From Schoenoplectus triqueter (Eukaryota; Streptophyta; Magnoliopsida; Poales; Cyperaceae), in assembly GCA_964058805.1 (NCBI GenBank), contig CAXKVV010001157.1:1-26589 (forward strand): a stretch of DNA of 26,589 bases, read 5' to 3'. The notes under the pieces are model-generated. The model had not been told where the DNA came from. It did not search any database and was given only the letters and a program-made list of their open reading frames with translations. Position 1 is the first letter of the stretch. Every line of letters begins with the position of its first letter. Shown piece after piece: positions 1 through 10,236 of this stretch. The translations under genes were made by a program, and so were the position numbers.

Positions 1-240
1 CGCAATGGAGATTTCAGCGCCGCTCTCCGTCGTACTCCTCATTTCTCGTTTCTCTCCGATACCTCTCTCCTTTGCTCGCTCGTGCTCTCCGATCTCCGTG
101 TCCGGTCACTGTTCTCTCCTCGTCAACTCCGAGACCACATTCTGGTGATATCTTCTCTTCTCCAGTCCGAACAGACTTTGTCGTCGGCTTCACAGTCGAA
201 AAATTCGTGACAGTACAATACAATGCTAATTTTTCTTTTC
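1..240. other. CT-rich leader-like segment, no recognisable protein
   Basis: The first ~200 bases are CT-rich and clearly less AT-rich than what follows, like the 5' leader or first exon of a plant gene. A short plus-strand frame opens at base 5 (about 48 codons), others run through both strands, and none resembles a protein I know. Long minus-strand openness is expected here from composition alone. It could be the first exon of a gene continuing to the right, or the edge of a gene lying to the left. I cannot choose between these. Confidence 0.2.
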
Positions 241-1300
241 AATTCTATCATACACAATGCTATCGTTTCCTGAATTGGTACTAGTACACATGGGATCTTT
301 CCACTTGGGCACTATTTTGTTTATTAAGCTATGAACTGCATGGCCTTTCAAAAGGCCCGATTATGTGGTTCAGTTCATCCCGTACCTTTGTAATGCACTT
401 CATTTCGTATATCACTTGGGTAGACCAGCATTTCAATCATATAACCCAGCTTTTGTTTTGTTTTCGTCATTGTTTCACTGACTACCACTCTCATTTTTTT
501 GTCCAAATTAAGGGTTCTGACTGTTATGCTCGGGATAATTACAAAATAAATTGTTTTTGTATGATGATATATATGTACTTCAATTTCTTCTTTTACTATT
601 TTCCACCTTTTGCATTCCTCTAATCTATATTATGCCAAAACCTTAATCTTTTGGAGTACCTATTTCCAAAAGTTCAAATTAAATGGCATCAACTTGTGGA
701 AGGTTTGAAAAATCAGTGTAGATTGTAGATCACTTGCTTTTAAGTGGCTCTTAATCTATTAATTTTACTAGAGTTCTCTTTCTATGATTCTTCTTACTTT
801 ACTGCTGTTAATGTTGTTGGTTAATACAGAAAGATCTAATGATGTTCTTTTATTAATGCAGCAAATGCTAAGCATGATCCTAGCAAAAAGGTTATCAACA
901 AGAAATGTGCTTGATCACATGTATTTTAGAAAAAGGTACCATTCCAGAGGTGTCATGCAACACTATTATTTGTTTATTTACTGTTATTTTTTAAGTTTTT
1001 AGGTACCATTTCAAGCATAGGAACCATCTTTCGGCTCCGCCTCCACTGGGCATTTTGTGTGCTTAGTATTTCTAATTGAATCCGGTTTTTGAAATATATA
1101 TGTCTTAAATTTGGTTTATCTTAATATGATTTAGACATTACAAGCCTTATTTCTTTGATTAGTTCAACGCCAATCAAACAAGAGACATGTCATATCAGAT
1201 CATACTTATACAGTATATAACAAATGAACAAACAACTAAATGTTGTGGTGCTTTTTACTTGTGCAGATGACTTCATGATTTATGTTCTCGTTCATCAGTG
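241..1300. other. Unassigned AT-rich DNA
   Basis: No convincing gene is seen. The short frames here (for example 784-1002) are hydrophobic or low-complexity and lack homology that I recognise. A short segment after an AG near 862 reads in frame for about 17 codons to a TGA at about 911-913 and could be a small exon, but nothing supports it further. Confidence 0.3.
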
Positions 1301-1301
1301 C

Positions 1302-1455
1302 TAGGAGAGAAAGCAAATGGAGCACCTCTATTTACTGACACTTTAGGTGCCTCTAGTAGCAATAAATTTGATGACTCATTTAATTTGGAACACTACAGCA
1401 AGTGCAGTGGCCATGCTGGGGAAGATGAGAGCTCCTCTGATATCACTGTAGGCTA
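1302..1455 (+). other. Possible orphan exon or gene fragment
   Basis: After a plausible acceptor (TTCATCAG, just upstream) one frame stays open for about 50 codons to a TAA. It reads like real protein: LGEKANGAPLFTDTLGASSS, then an acidic serine-rich stretch containing GEDESSSDIT. The next 3' frame also has a short non-random-looking run (SPVRAVLLASRSGM, then stop). A GT just before the stop could be a donor. I do not recognise the family. It may be a decayed exon or an exon of a gene starting near base 1. Confidence is low because the length is within chance for AT-rich DNA. Confidence 0.2.
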
Positions 1456-1600
1456 AAAATTTGTCACCTGTTCGTGCTGTTCTCTTGGCCTCTAGATCAG
1501 GAATGTAACTCTGTACCTCTTGATTGTTGTGTTCTATAATGTGAATATCAACAGCCTGCTGTGATTTCACAATTTGAAATGATATGGAGGGTGTAAACAA

Positions 1601-2096
1601 AATGAAATTTCATTTGAAGCAAGGTCCAACAGATCCTCATAGGCATATATTCTATGAAAAAGAAGATTTGTGGTCTGTCCTTTCATTTATTCTGTTTTAA
1701 ATTAACTATGGTTGCTTTTGCGGGAAGGTGTTTTATTTTTTGTCCGTGCAGAATGAAAGCTTGTGATTTCTTAGCCCATATTAATAAACCTAATTAATTG
1801 TACACAAAAAATGTTCAATGATGTATGTTGTCTGTATATGTTCTGTAGACTTATGTGTTTTTCATTTGTATTTCGGCTTCGTGATCGTGACACTAGAAAA
1901 TATTTAGTGCTTTCTCAAAAAAAAAGTAATTATTTGGTGCACTGAAGGCAAGAGTGTACACTTGTGCACTGGTAATAATTAAGGAAAAAGGACTACAAAA
2001 TAGCATCTCCTACTACAAGCTTAGATGATAGCATACTACCTGCATGAAGTGCATGTCAAGTAAAGAAGAAGTTTGAGAGATCCAAAGCTAAAGGTA
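1601..2096. other. Intergenic, upstream of the glucanase gene
   Basis: AT-rich DNA without a supported gene. It includes an A-rich run near 1917-1925 and leads into the putative promoter of the GH17 gene. Confidence 0.4.
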
Positions 2097-2105
2097 CATA
2101 TATAG
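2097..2105 (+). promoter_or_regulatory. Candidate TATA box of the GH17 gene
   Basis: The sequence CATATATAG lies about 145 bases upstream of the chosen ATG at 2249, a normal distance for a plant gene with a short leader. It is followed by transcribed-looking sequence without AT runs. The sequence match and spacing are the only evidence. Confidence 0.35.
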
Positions 2106-2248
2106 CATCCAATGCACCTCTGTGTTGAAAGAAAAGAATCAGAGCCACTGCAAAAGGTGCTCATCCTTATTTCTTGTTCTCCTCTCTTATTATATTGAAC
2201 TGCATTCCTTTATTTACCATCGTTGGACACTGGAGAGTTCTAGCGACC

Positions 2249-4202
2249 ATGCTTACACTTTCTTCACTACTCTCATTCTTCCTCCTCTTCATCCCTCAAG
2301 GTATACAACTTTATCGGCATCTTCTTCTCTCTAAATCTTGCATTTCAGCCTGCTACCTTGTGTTTTCTCATTTGTCAAATCATGTTGTTATACAAAAAAA
2401 AAAAATCCGGTGTTAAAATTGTTGTGATTTTTTGGTGTCGCAGTTGAGGCCTAATGCCAAACCAACACTTAAATTCTGGAGTTCAAATAAGACCAATCAG
2501 GCAATAGTATTTGTAAATTTGTATTTTACGAGAGTGAGAGAGTAATTAATTTCTTAACAGCAGGCTTAGCATTAAGGTAGAAAATTTGTATTTCAGTTAC
2601 TAAAGGAGCTGGCATTGGAGTCAACTATGGGAAGACAGCAGCAGATCTTCCTACTCCATTCCAAGTGGCTCAATTCCTTTCGCAAAACACCATAATTGAT
2701 CGTGTTAAGATCTTTGATAGTGATCCCACAACCATACAAGCGTTTGCCAATACTGGGCTTGCATTAGATGTCACCATTTCCAATGACCTGATTCCACACC
2801 TAACCAACCTTTCTTTCGCGCAACACTGGGTTCAAACCAACATTATCCCCTATGCTTCAGCCACTAACATTTCTAGGATTTTAGTTGGCAAGGAAGCAAT
2901 CTCTACTGCTAATAAATCTCTAATTTTTAGCCTTGTCCCAGCCATGGAAAACATTCACACAGCACTTGTTAGTGTTTCACTTCAACACAGAATCAAGGTA
3001 TCAACTGCACACTCCCTTGGCATTCTTTCGACCTCAATTCCACCATCTGCGGGAAAATTTAAGGACGGGTATGATACTGCGGTTATAAAGCCATTGCTTA
3101 GTTTCTTGAAAGCTACTGGTTCTCCTTTCATGGTGAATGCATATCCTTTCTTTGGATTCACAATAGACACATTAGACTATGCCTTATTTAGGTTAAACAA
3201 CGGAGTGTTCGACAATGAAACCGGGCTAGTTTACACGAACATGTTGGATGCACAGCTAGATGCTGTACACTCGGCAATGAAACAATTTGGTTTTACTGAC
3301 ATTGACATAGTAATAGCCGAGACTGGGTGGCCATCAGTTGGTGGAGAATCAGAGGTTGGTGTGGCAATTGATTTTGCACGGGACTATAATAAGAACCTTA
3401 TTCGCCATGTTCTGTCTGGAATAGGCACACCACTCATGGGCGACCGCCCATTTGAAACATACATTTTTGAATTGTTCAATGAGGATCTTAAGCCTGGGCC
3501 AGCATCAGAGAGAAATTTCGGGCTGTTTCATGCTGACCTCACGCCAGTCTATGATATTGGTATTCTCAAAACTGAGGTTGGTCCGAACAATTTTCTTCAA
3601 CTAGTTCCAATATGTATGTAAAACACCGTGAACATCCTTATTATTAATTCTTATTGCTTAGTAGGTTCAACGTTTTCATAGAAAAACATCATAGAATTAT
3701 TCAATACATATGTTACTCTATATATGATGTGGAAAGTATGATTAATAACATATTCCAATTACTTAAGTTAGTTACTAATTTCAACGCTAATTTTTCTAAC
3801 AGACAACTCAACCAGTAAAGTCAGCAGTTGCTAACCCAGTAAATCCAAGCGCAGCCAATGTGAAGCAATGGTGCATTCCTAAACCAAATGCTGATAAAAC
3901 AACGTTGCAAGAAAACATAAACTTTGCATGTAGCCAGGTTGACTGCCACCCAATACAACCAGGAGGTGATTGCTTCAATCCAGACACGGTCCATGCTCAT
4001 GCAGCATATGCCATGAATGAATATTTCCAATTCTTCGGAAAGAATTCATTCGACTGCTACTTTGATGGGACTGGACTTATATCCACTGCTGATCCAAGTA
4101 AGAATATGTTTAAATTTTTGTATCATGTTGTGACATAATTATTCAGACTTACTTTTCTTATTTTTTATGATAGGTTATGGAAGCTGCAAATTCAAATCTT
4201 AG
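2249..4202 (+). CDS. Glucan endo-1,3-beta-glucosidase (GH17) with X8/CBM43 domain
   Basis: Hydrolyses beta-1,3-glucan (callose) in the wall or apoplast. Model: exons 2249-2300, 2597-3576, 3803-4097 and 4174-4202, 451 aa, all junctions GT-AG and in frame. Exon 1 encodes a hydrophobic signal peptide (MLTLSSLLSFFLLFIPQ), and the first intron interrupts the leader, as is usual in this family. The GH17 domain spans about residues 23-340: GIGVNYG near 23-29, nucleophile Glu259 in AETGWPS, and the conserved FNEDLKPGPASERNFGLF. Glu117 is the equivalent of the Glu in the family motif VGNE, but here the motif is VGKE. Residues 366-449 form an X8 domain with six cysteines (368, 387, 392, 401, 429, 447) ending in YGSCKF. 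The protein stops two residues later, so no GPI-anchor signal is encoded in frame and a soluble secreted enzyme is inferred. Family assignment is secure; substrate preference is not shown. Confidence 0.93.
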
Positions 4203-5280
4203 ACTGAAATTGCTACTGTTGCTATTCGTTTTGCTTGTCTGTGACAAGCTGTGTGCGCCCATATATTTTGTATGTTATAGCAGAACTATAATCAAGTGCA
4301 CGGCTCTTATGGTAATTTTACTCAGTGTTCAAGTTTTTTTTCTTTATTCTTTTTTGGGAGAAATGGAGGTGGTTGAAGCCCCCAAATTTTACACTGTAAG
4401 ATGTTAGCTGCTAGTTATGTGTTTGTAATCATGCAATTTGTGTTCATAGAGACCACAGTTTATATAATGTATGAAGAAAATTTCAGGGGAAATGTATTAA
4501 GAAAACACAAGCACAGACAACGGATTCTATTACTGTATGCAGAAAATTGGAGGAAATGTCATTAGTTGCAGAACAGTATATCTATTTTTTCTTGATTGTC
4601 GTAATTTAAGATCCAAAGCCATCTTTAATCCAAGGAAGCTACTGTAGCGTATACCACCTTATCTTACCCAAATTTAAATGTAACCTGCATTCAAACCCAT
4701 GCTTTATCCACCATTCCTTTCTTTCAAAAAGCAAAAAGTGGCAAGATCCGTTTCGCCATTTAAAGAACACCCTGAAAATTTATATTTTCTGAATATGTAT
4801 GTTCAATGCAACTACTGAAGTTGTAACAGAATATTTTCATCGACCTTGAGAATAGTATTTAGACAAATTTGCCCACTCATAATCATCATAATATCATATC
4901 CCTTCTAAATATCACAAATTGTGATTTCTAGACCCAAATAAATCTGGCAACAGAATAAAATGGGATTTATCTCCTAGAACTTCGATATTTATCCATATTT
5001 GATCACTGAATTTTTTTTATTAATTTTTAGTCACTAATTTTTGATGTTTATTCAAATTTAGTCACTCACACTAGTTTTTTCATTCAAAAATAATTAAAAA
5101 AACTAATGATACAATAAATACAATTTTATTTCATTTATCTGTTTTTTATTTTAATTATTTTTTTACAAAAAATACAATTTTATTTTAATTATTTTTTTAT
5201 GAAAAACTAATTAAAATGTTCAAATTTAAATAAGCATTTATATAGTTTAGTGGATTTTTTCCAATTAAATGGGTTCCAAT
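4203..5280. other. 3' flank of the glucanase gene and AT-rich spacer
   Basis: Contains the presumed 3' UTR of the GH17 gene, including an out-of-frame hydrophobic frame at 4177-4407, followed by AT-rich spacer. From about 4975 the sequence becomes repetitive, with phrases such as TTTGATGTTTATTCAAATTTAGTCACT. No independent gene is supported. Confidence 0.45.
5044..5237. repeat. AT-rich imperfect inverted repeat, MITE-like
   Basis: The arm 5044-5083 (ATGTTTATTCAAATTTAG...) is matched in inverted orientation by 5199-5237 (...TTCAAATTTAAATAAGCAT). Inner AT-rich sequence also folds back. The spacing and palindromic layout fit a decayed hairpin MITE, but no target-site duplication was found and AT richness inflates the match. 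Confidence 0.35.
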
Positions 5281-5284
5281 TTCC

Positions 5285-5304
5285 GAAGCCCATTAAGGCC
5301 CACT
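5285..5304 (+). promoter_or_regulatory. Paired GCCCA (site II/TCP-like) motifs upstream of ACBP
   Basis: AGCCCATT and GGCCCACT occur as a close pair about 190 bases upstream of the ACBP start codon. TGGGCC/GCCCA pairs are known as site II elements in promoters of broadly expressed plant genes. Their role here is inferred from sequence and position only. Confidence 0.35.
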
Positions 5305-5413
5305 AACCGTTTTGTTTTAGACTAATCGCCAAAACCAGTTCCTTTCTTCCTCAGCGAGCATCTCCTGCTCACCTTTCCTCCTCCCTCCTAGACCCTAGTC
5401 GATCATTGTTTGA

Positions 5414-5455
5414 ATGATCTTGAAAATTTTGTCCCGACCTAGTCTAATTTTGTAA
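5414..5455 (+). other. Upstream ORF (13 codons) in the ACBP leader
   Basis: ATG ATC TTG ... TTG TAA lies in the probable 5' leader, ends 31 bases before the ACBP start codon and is out of frame with it. If the transcript begins upstream of 5414 (CT-rich leader from about 5340), ribosomes would meet this ATG first, and it could lower translation of the main frame. The transcript start is not proven. Confidence 0.4.
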
Positions 5456-5486
5456 CTAGTACTTTGATAAAGCATCTCTCTCCATC

Positions 5487-8114
5487 ATGGGTGATTGGCA
5501 AGAGCTTGGCCAGGCTGTCTTCGTAGGTCTCATCTTCTCCTTCCTCGTTGCCAAGCTCATCTCCGTCGCCATCTCCTTCAAGGAGAGCAACCTCAAGCTC
5601 ACCCGCTCCGAGCCAGATCCAGAACCTGTATCCGAACCCCAACCAGAATCTGAGACGGAGATCTCCGAAGAAGAAACCCCGATTAACACAACTTCTACTA
5701 GTAAAAACATAGATAGAAGTGGTATTATAGGTAACGAGTCTGGTAGTGATGATGACAGCGACAGTTGGGAGGGGATAGAGAGTACTGAACTTGATGAAGA
5801 GTTTAGTGCCGCTTCAGCTTTTGTTGCCACCATGGCCGCCACTTCAGAGTCAGCTAGGGTTTCGAGTGAGTTGCAATTGAAGCTTTATGGTTTGTATAAG
5901 ATTGCCACAGAAGGTCCTTGCACTGCACCTCAGCCGTCAGCTCTAAATTTCTCAGCTCGTGCCAAGTGGTAGGTTAGAGAAGTTTTTATGGTTAGTTTTT
6001 CTTATGAACTGTTGAGCTGATTCTATGATCAGTTCAGCAGTCTTTAATTGGGATTGGTATTTACTTTAACTTGTTGATTCAACTGTTCACCTATTTAACT
6101 AGTACTCTGGTTAAAAAAAAACAATTTTGGCAATAAGTTCCCATTATGAACTTGCAACTGATCTTAAAAATGATTAGATGCTTGGTTTATACTTCTATAT
6201 CATTTTTCTTTGACTTGATTTTGTGTTTCTACACTTGTTATTTAGTGTTCTATTTATTTTGTTCGAAGGAACTTCACCTTACAACACTAAAATAACAAAG
6301 AACATTCTTGAAGCAATACTTTTTATAAAACCGTGTTTATCATATGCAAGGAATGCATGGCAGAGACTGGGTACAATGCCAACTGAAGAAGCTATGCAAA
6401 ATTACATCAATATTGTCGATGAGCTTTTCCCATCTTGGGCTAGCGGTTCCCCTCTGGTAACTTCCAATTTTCTCATTTAAATCTATATCAGCTTAGTTAT
6501 TAGTTTAAAGGCTTGGAATCTATAAATAGTTAATTTAACCCATAATTTAACCCTTGTTCTGGCATCAAAGAACTCCACTGTAGAAAAACAACGCAAATAT
6601 TTGGGGCATTTACAAATCCTGATGATCGGACAATGGATCTCTACATAGTTGCAGAAAATAACTAATTCAATATGTCATTCAGAATTTTATTAAAAAATGT
6701 AGTTCAGAAAAATAACTAGCTGCTATATGAAGTTCAGAAAAATAACCAATTGCAATATTAGGTTCAGAAATGTAGCTAATTGCAATATGAAGTTCAGAAA
6801 TGGTATTGTTTTTTAACCTCTTATGAATGAATTATTTCTTACAATTTGTTTTATTTATTCAATGGCAAAAGAAGAAAAAGAAGAATATTGAGGATGCCAA
6901 TGCTTCTAGTTCAGCGGCAAAAGGGCCGATGGGACCTGTATTCAGCAGTTTGATTGAGGAAGAAGTAGAAGAAGATTCTAACAGTAACATGTATACTTCC
7001 TTTTTCCTATGAAGTGCATTGTGGAATTGTACTTGTAGAGAGAAAATTGGGATAAGTAGCTACTCTTTGTTTATATATTTGTATGTATACCTTTTTACTT
7101 GAAGCTTTCACTTTAAGTGTTAAGAACTTCAAAAGAAAAGGAAACAATCTCATGACATTTTTCTTATATTTTTGTCTCTAGAAGTTTGGATCCGATACAC
7201 ATCGCTGCACGAGAAGGGGCGAGAGAAGATCTACTCAAGCAGTTGGATAGTGGAGTCTCAGTGAATGTGAAAGGTTTGCTTCTAGTTGCAAAGCTTGTTG
7301 TAAAAATAGCCATCTCTATCTATCTCATTGGATATTTGTGAATACATGCTTCATCCACTATGTAATAATATTCTTTGTGCATAAGCAGACTATCTAAATA
7401 TTAATCAAAAGTGAAATGCATCTACATATAGACACAATATTTTGACTACATTACTCTTTGGTAATTTCCTGGAGTTTCAGATGGAGAGGGAAGGACTCCT
7501 TTGCATTGGGCAGTTGATCGTGGCCACCTTGACACTGTCAAGGAGCTTCTGAAAGCACATGCTGATGTCAATTCTAGGGTACTAGGCTTTCAATTTCTCT
7601 TAATTTTGGATGTGGTTACTAGGGTATCATATTGTCTGGACTGGTATACGTGCACATATCATTCAACCCAATACTTACTGGTTATTTCAATTATAGCTGT
7701 AGGATAATTTAGACAAATGGGTTATCTGTCATGCTGTTATCAACCAGATACAACCGTATGGTGATCCAATTATTATTCTATCTTCCTTTTATTATATTGA
7801 AATTTGTATTTACCTGTTTAGAATGTCTCCAAAGGGTCATCTAGCTCTTTATATTTCTCCTGAACTTAGCTTAGCCGGAATCCATCCAAACCTTTCCTGA
7901 TCTGATTGAATTGGAAATCACAACATATTTTATTTTCTTGATATGGCAGGACAACGAGGGACAAACACCATTGCACTATGCGGTTGTTTGTGAGAGGGAA
8001 GTGATAGCTGAGCAACTAGTCAATCACGGTGCCGATCCTCAAGTTAGTGACAACGATGGAAACTCTCCTCTGGATCTGTGTGATTCAAAGTGGCCTTTCA
8101 TGATCACTGAATAA
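5487..8114 (+). CDS. ACBP: Acyl-CoA-binding protein with ankyrin repeats (ACBP1/ACBP2 class)
   Basis: Binds long-chain acyl-CoA esters at the ER/plasma membrane. The ankyrin repeats are known protein-protein contact sites in the Arabidopsis homologues. Exons: 5487-5968, 6351-6456, 6872-6990, 7182-7273, 7481-7578 and 7950-8114; total 353 aa, against 338-354 aa for Arabidopsis ACBP1/2. Residues ~9-30 form a membrane anchor (FVGLIFSFLVAKLISVAISF), followed by an acidic Ser/Glu-rich linker. The acyl-CoA-binding domain is at about 104-195, with YGLYKIATEGPC, the ARAKW lysine and the later MQNYI tyrosine, all at ligand-contacting positions of the family. Ankyrin repeats at about 233-345 include GRTPLHWAVDRGH and GQTPLHYAVV, ending in GNSPLDLCDSKWPF. 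The 5' end of exon 3 is ambiguous by one lysine (AAGAAG acceptor). The first ATG fits the family N-terminus MGDW. Confidence 0.95.
6648..6801 (+). repeat. 30-bp minisatellite in intron 2 of ACBP
   Basis: Units starting GTTCAGAAA begin at 6702, 6732, 6762 and 6792, exactly 30 bases apart. The last is partial. A degenerate earlier unit begins at 6648, separated by 24 bases. The consensus resembles GTTCAGAAAAATAACTAATT followed by GCAATATGAA. It lies wholly between exon 2 (ends 6456) and exon 3 (starts 6872), so it should not alter the protein. Confidence 0.85.
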
Positions 8115-8724
8115 GCTTTTGAAGTTCTTTTTATGTTATTAAGTACATCTTTGACTTCATAAAGCTCATCAGTCATCACTTTCTTCTTTTTGTATTTTTT
8201 TGCCTTTTGTTTTTGTTTTTTTTTTGCTATTTTATATCGTTATGTTCGTCCCTTTCTATAATTGGAAATTACGTAATATCAAATAGGAAATCTGGCAGTG
8301 CTTGTTCACCACTCACTGAGAATTAGTGGGTCTTACCTCGTGGTTGGTTTTCTATCAACATCAATGGGGGCTCCTCGAAGTTACACAATTGCTATGATTA
8401 TGCAAAAGAAAAATGATTTTTTTAAGATATTTTCTAGTTCCAACAAAGCGAATACGATTATGGTTTCATATAGCGCAAAAGTGCAGCACAGATTCTGTTC
8501 TTTGTGTGCACGACAATAGAAGATGCAAATTTTGATACGCTAGATTATGTTTTTTTGCGTACACGACGTTAGAAAATGAAATACAAACGTAACATGCCAG
8601 ATATTTGCCTTCATTGATTCATTCTTGAAAATAATTAATGCTGATACAAGGTTATAAAGTTTATTGACCGCTCAAAAGCTTATTCTAAAGGCAAATAGGA
8701 GGCCTGAATTGAAGTGCTAGAAGT
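8115..8724. other. Convergent intergenic region (ACBP and F-box 3' ends)
   Basis: Holds the 3' UTRs of two convergent genes. T-rich runs near 8187-8227 could mark the ACBP transcript end. No further gene is seen. Confidence 0.5.
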
Positions 8725-9813
8725 CTAGAACGAGGAACTACAGAGAGAAGGGTGGATAGACGTAGCCTTGAAAAATGGAATAGTGATCCCTAAATTGCTT
8801 CTCCCCTCCATCAAATTCCATCCTTCTCTCCCTTCAATTTCACTCCATACCAGCATTTCAGAACCCAAATCTCTGTACAGGTACACTGCATCCCCAGCCC
8901 CGGTGCACTTGATACCGCCTTGGCCGAACTTCCTCTCCAAATCCAGTGGCACCTTACTCACAGTTCTCCAGTCATCACTGGTCTGCGTGTCCAATTCCCA
9001 TACCTGCCCAATGGTCTCAGTCGAACCACCCATGAGCCCGAGCCGTCCAGTCTTTCGCTTGAATATAGTGGCCCAAGCAAGCCGGTCAGCCATGGGAAGC
9101 TTCACCTCACTCCAAGTATGGCATGCCAAGTCAAGTCTCACAACAGTATATGCCCTTGCTGATGTAATCCAGTACAGAAATCTATTATCAGTATGCACAC
9201 TTTCATTAGGAGTCCACACTGTCAGCCTCACAGCAAGCTCAATTGGCATGGGGCCCACCAGACGCCATCCATCTCCTTCAATTCTCGAGTCATACATCTC
9301 CAATGTGGATTGGTAGGTGCTGCCAGAAGCACCCCCTACCACAATTATGATATAATAAAACATGGAGGCACTGTCAGTTCCTGTGATGACCCCAATAGCA
9401 GGGTTAGATCGGGAGGAGAGCAGGTCGGGCAGGGTCTGGATCTGGCGAGTGAAAGGATTGCAAATGACTAGGCGCAATGAAGCAGACGAAGCGAACCGAC
9501 AGAGGAGGAGGCCTCTGCTGAGGTATGACACAAGGCGGATCGGCTCAGGAGCAAAATCCATGGGGAGAGAGTACCATTGACCGAGATCAGGGTCATGAGC
9601 ATAACAACAGTTGGAGTGCCATGAAGATGAGGATTGCACATGAAAGCGACATGATGGCATTGCAAGGAACCAAGGAGGAAAACACGGGGGAAATTGCGGG
9701 ACGCTGCCGCAGTTGTACCAGTTTTTGCATGCACAGAGAGCATTGGCAAATGAATTGGGAGGGAGGAAGGAGAAGATGTAACTGAGCACATCCAGAGGTA
9801 GATCGTTCCACAT
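8725..9813 (-). CDS. F-box/kelch-repeat protein (At5g43190-like)
   Basis: Predicted substrate receptor of an SCF (SKP1-CUL1-F-box) ubiquitin ligase. One uninterrupted exon encodes 362 aa. The frame stays open 53 codons further upstream, but I start at 9813 because the F-box begins immediately (MWNDLPLDVLSYIFSFLPP) and upstream residues look like translated leader. The F-box covers about residues 1-45 and ends CKNWYNC. A beta-propeller-like C-terminal part follows. Kelch-like features include the double-glycine strand IIVVGGASGS with a later GWRLVGPMP, then GRLGLMGGSTETIG with VWELDTQTSDDWRTV. Target proteins cannot be deduced. Naming after At5g43190 is from memory of that subfamily and is less certain than the F-box/kelch class. 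Confidence 0.9.
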   Translation of the reverse strand: MWNDLPLDVLSYIFSFLPPNSFANALCACKNWYNCGSVPQFPPCFPPWFLAMPSCRFHVQSSSSWHSNCCYAHDPDLGQWYSLPMDFAPEPIRLVSYLSRGLLLCRFASSASLRLVICNPFTRQIQTLPDLLSSRSNPAIGVITGTDSASMFYYIIIVVGGASGSTYQSTLEMYDSRIEGDGWRLVGPMPIELAVRLTVWTPNESVHTDNRFLYWITSARAYTVVRLDLACHTWSEVKLPMADRLAWATIFKRKTGRLGLMGGSTETIGQVWELDTQTSDDWRTVSKVPLDLERKFGQGGIKCTGAGDAVYLYRDLGSEMLVWSEIEGREGWNLMEGRSNLGITIPFFKATSIHPSLCSSSF

Positions 9814-10227
9814 AATTTGATTTCCTTGGAGCACTGTCTCTCGCTCTCTGGAAAAGGATCGTTGAGAAATCAAGGATATGAGATAAGGAACGAAATTGAT
9901 GATAAGGAGAGATGATAAAGAGGTGACGAAAGGGTCAATTATTGGATGATAGAAGGAAGATAGCTTCAGCACTGCATCCTCTGTTATTTTCGTATTTGTG
10001 AAATTTATACACAGTCAATCTGACAATCTCTATGCTAGCTGGTGATTTTTTTTTTATTGTGCTTTTCCAGCTAGTCAGCTACTGAACATATAATATACAA
10101 AAGAAAAAAAAACTAATAAGGAGGTGCACTATTAATTGAAAGTTTGAAACTGCACTTTATTTCGTCTCTTCATAATTTATCGCAAAAACGAGTCCTAAAT
10201 ATCTGAGCAAAAAGCCTGGTTTTAACT
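9814..10227. other. 5' flank of the F-box gene
   Basis: On the minus strand this is the leader and promoter side of the F-box gene. The in-frame extension to 9972 is read here as 5' UTR. AT-rich sequence follows to the target-site duplication of the adjacent MULE-like element. No other gene is seen. Confidence 0.45.
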
Positions 10228-10236
10228 TTTTAATCT

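Noticed and set aside
363..1002. Two plus-strand ORFs of 72-86 codons
   Set aside because: Aromatic- and hydrophobic-biased translations of T-rich DNA, without domains or consistent splice context.
4177..4407. Independent 76-codon ORF with a leucine-rich hydrophobic stretch
   Set aside because: The X8 domain of the glucanase continues into this exon in a different frame and terminates at 4200-4202, which accounts for the exon. The overlapping frame is kept only as a possible ancestral GPI tail.
5439..5842. Minus-strand frames of 67 and 128 codons
   Set aside because: They are antisense to ACBP exon 1; the Ser/Leu-rich composition mirrors the acidic linker codons.
8768..9580. Several plus-strand open frames of 70-182 codons
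   Set aside because: They lie antisense to the F-box gene, whose minus-strand protein has a clear F-box and kelch-like features. The plus frames have no recognisable domains and are shadows.
9814..9972. N-terminal extension of the F-box protein by 53 residues
   Set aside because: The F-box starts right at the internal Met, and the extension looks like translated leader with no conserved feature.
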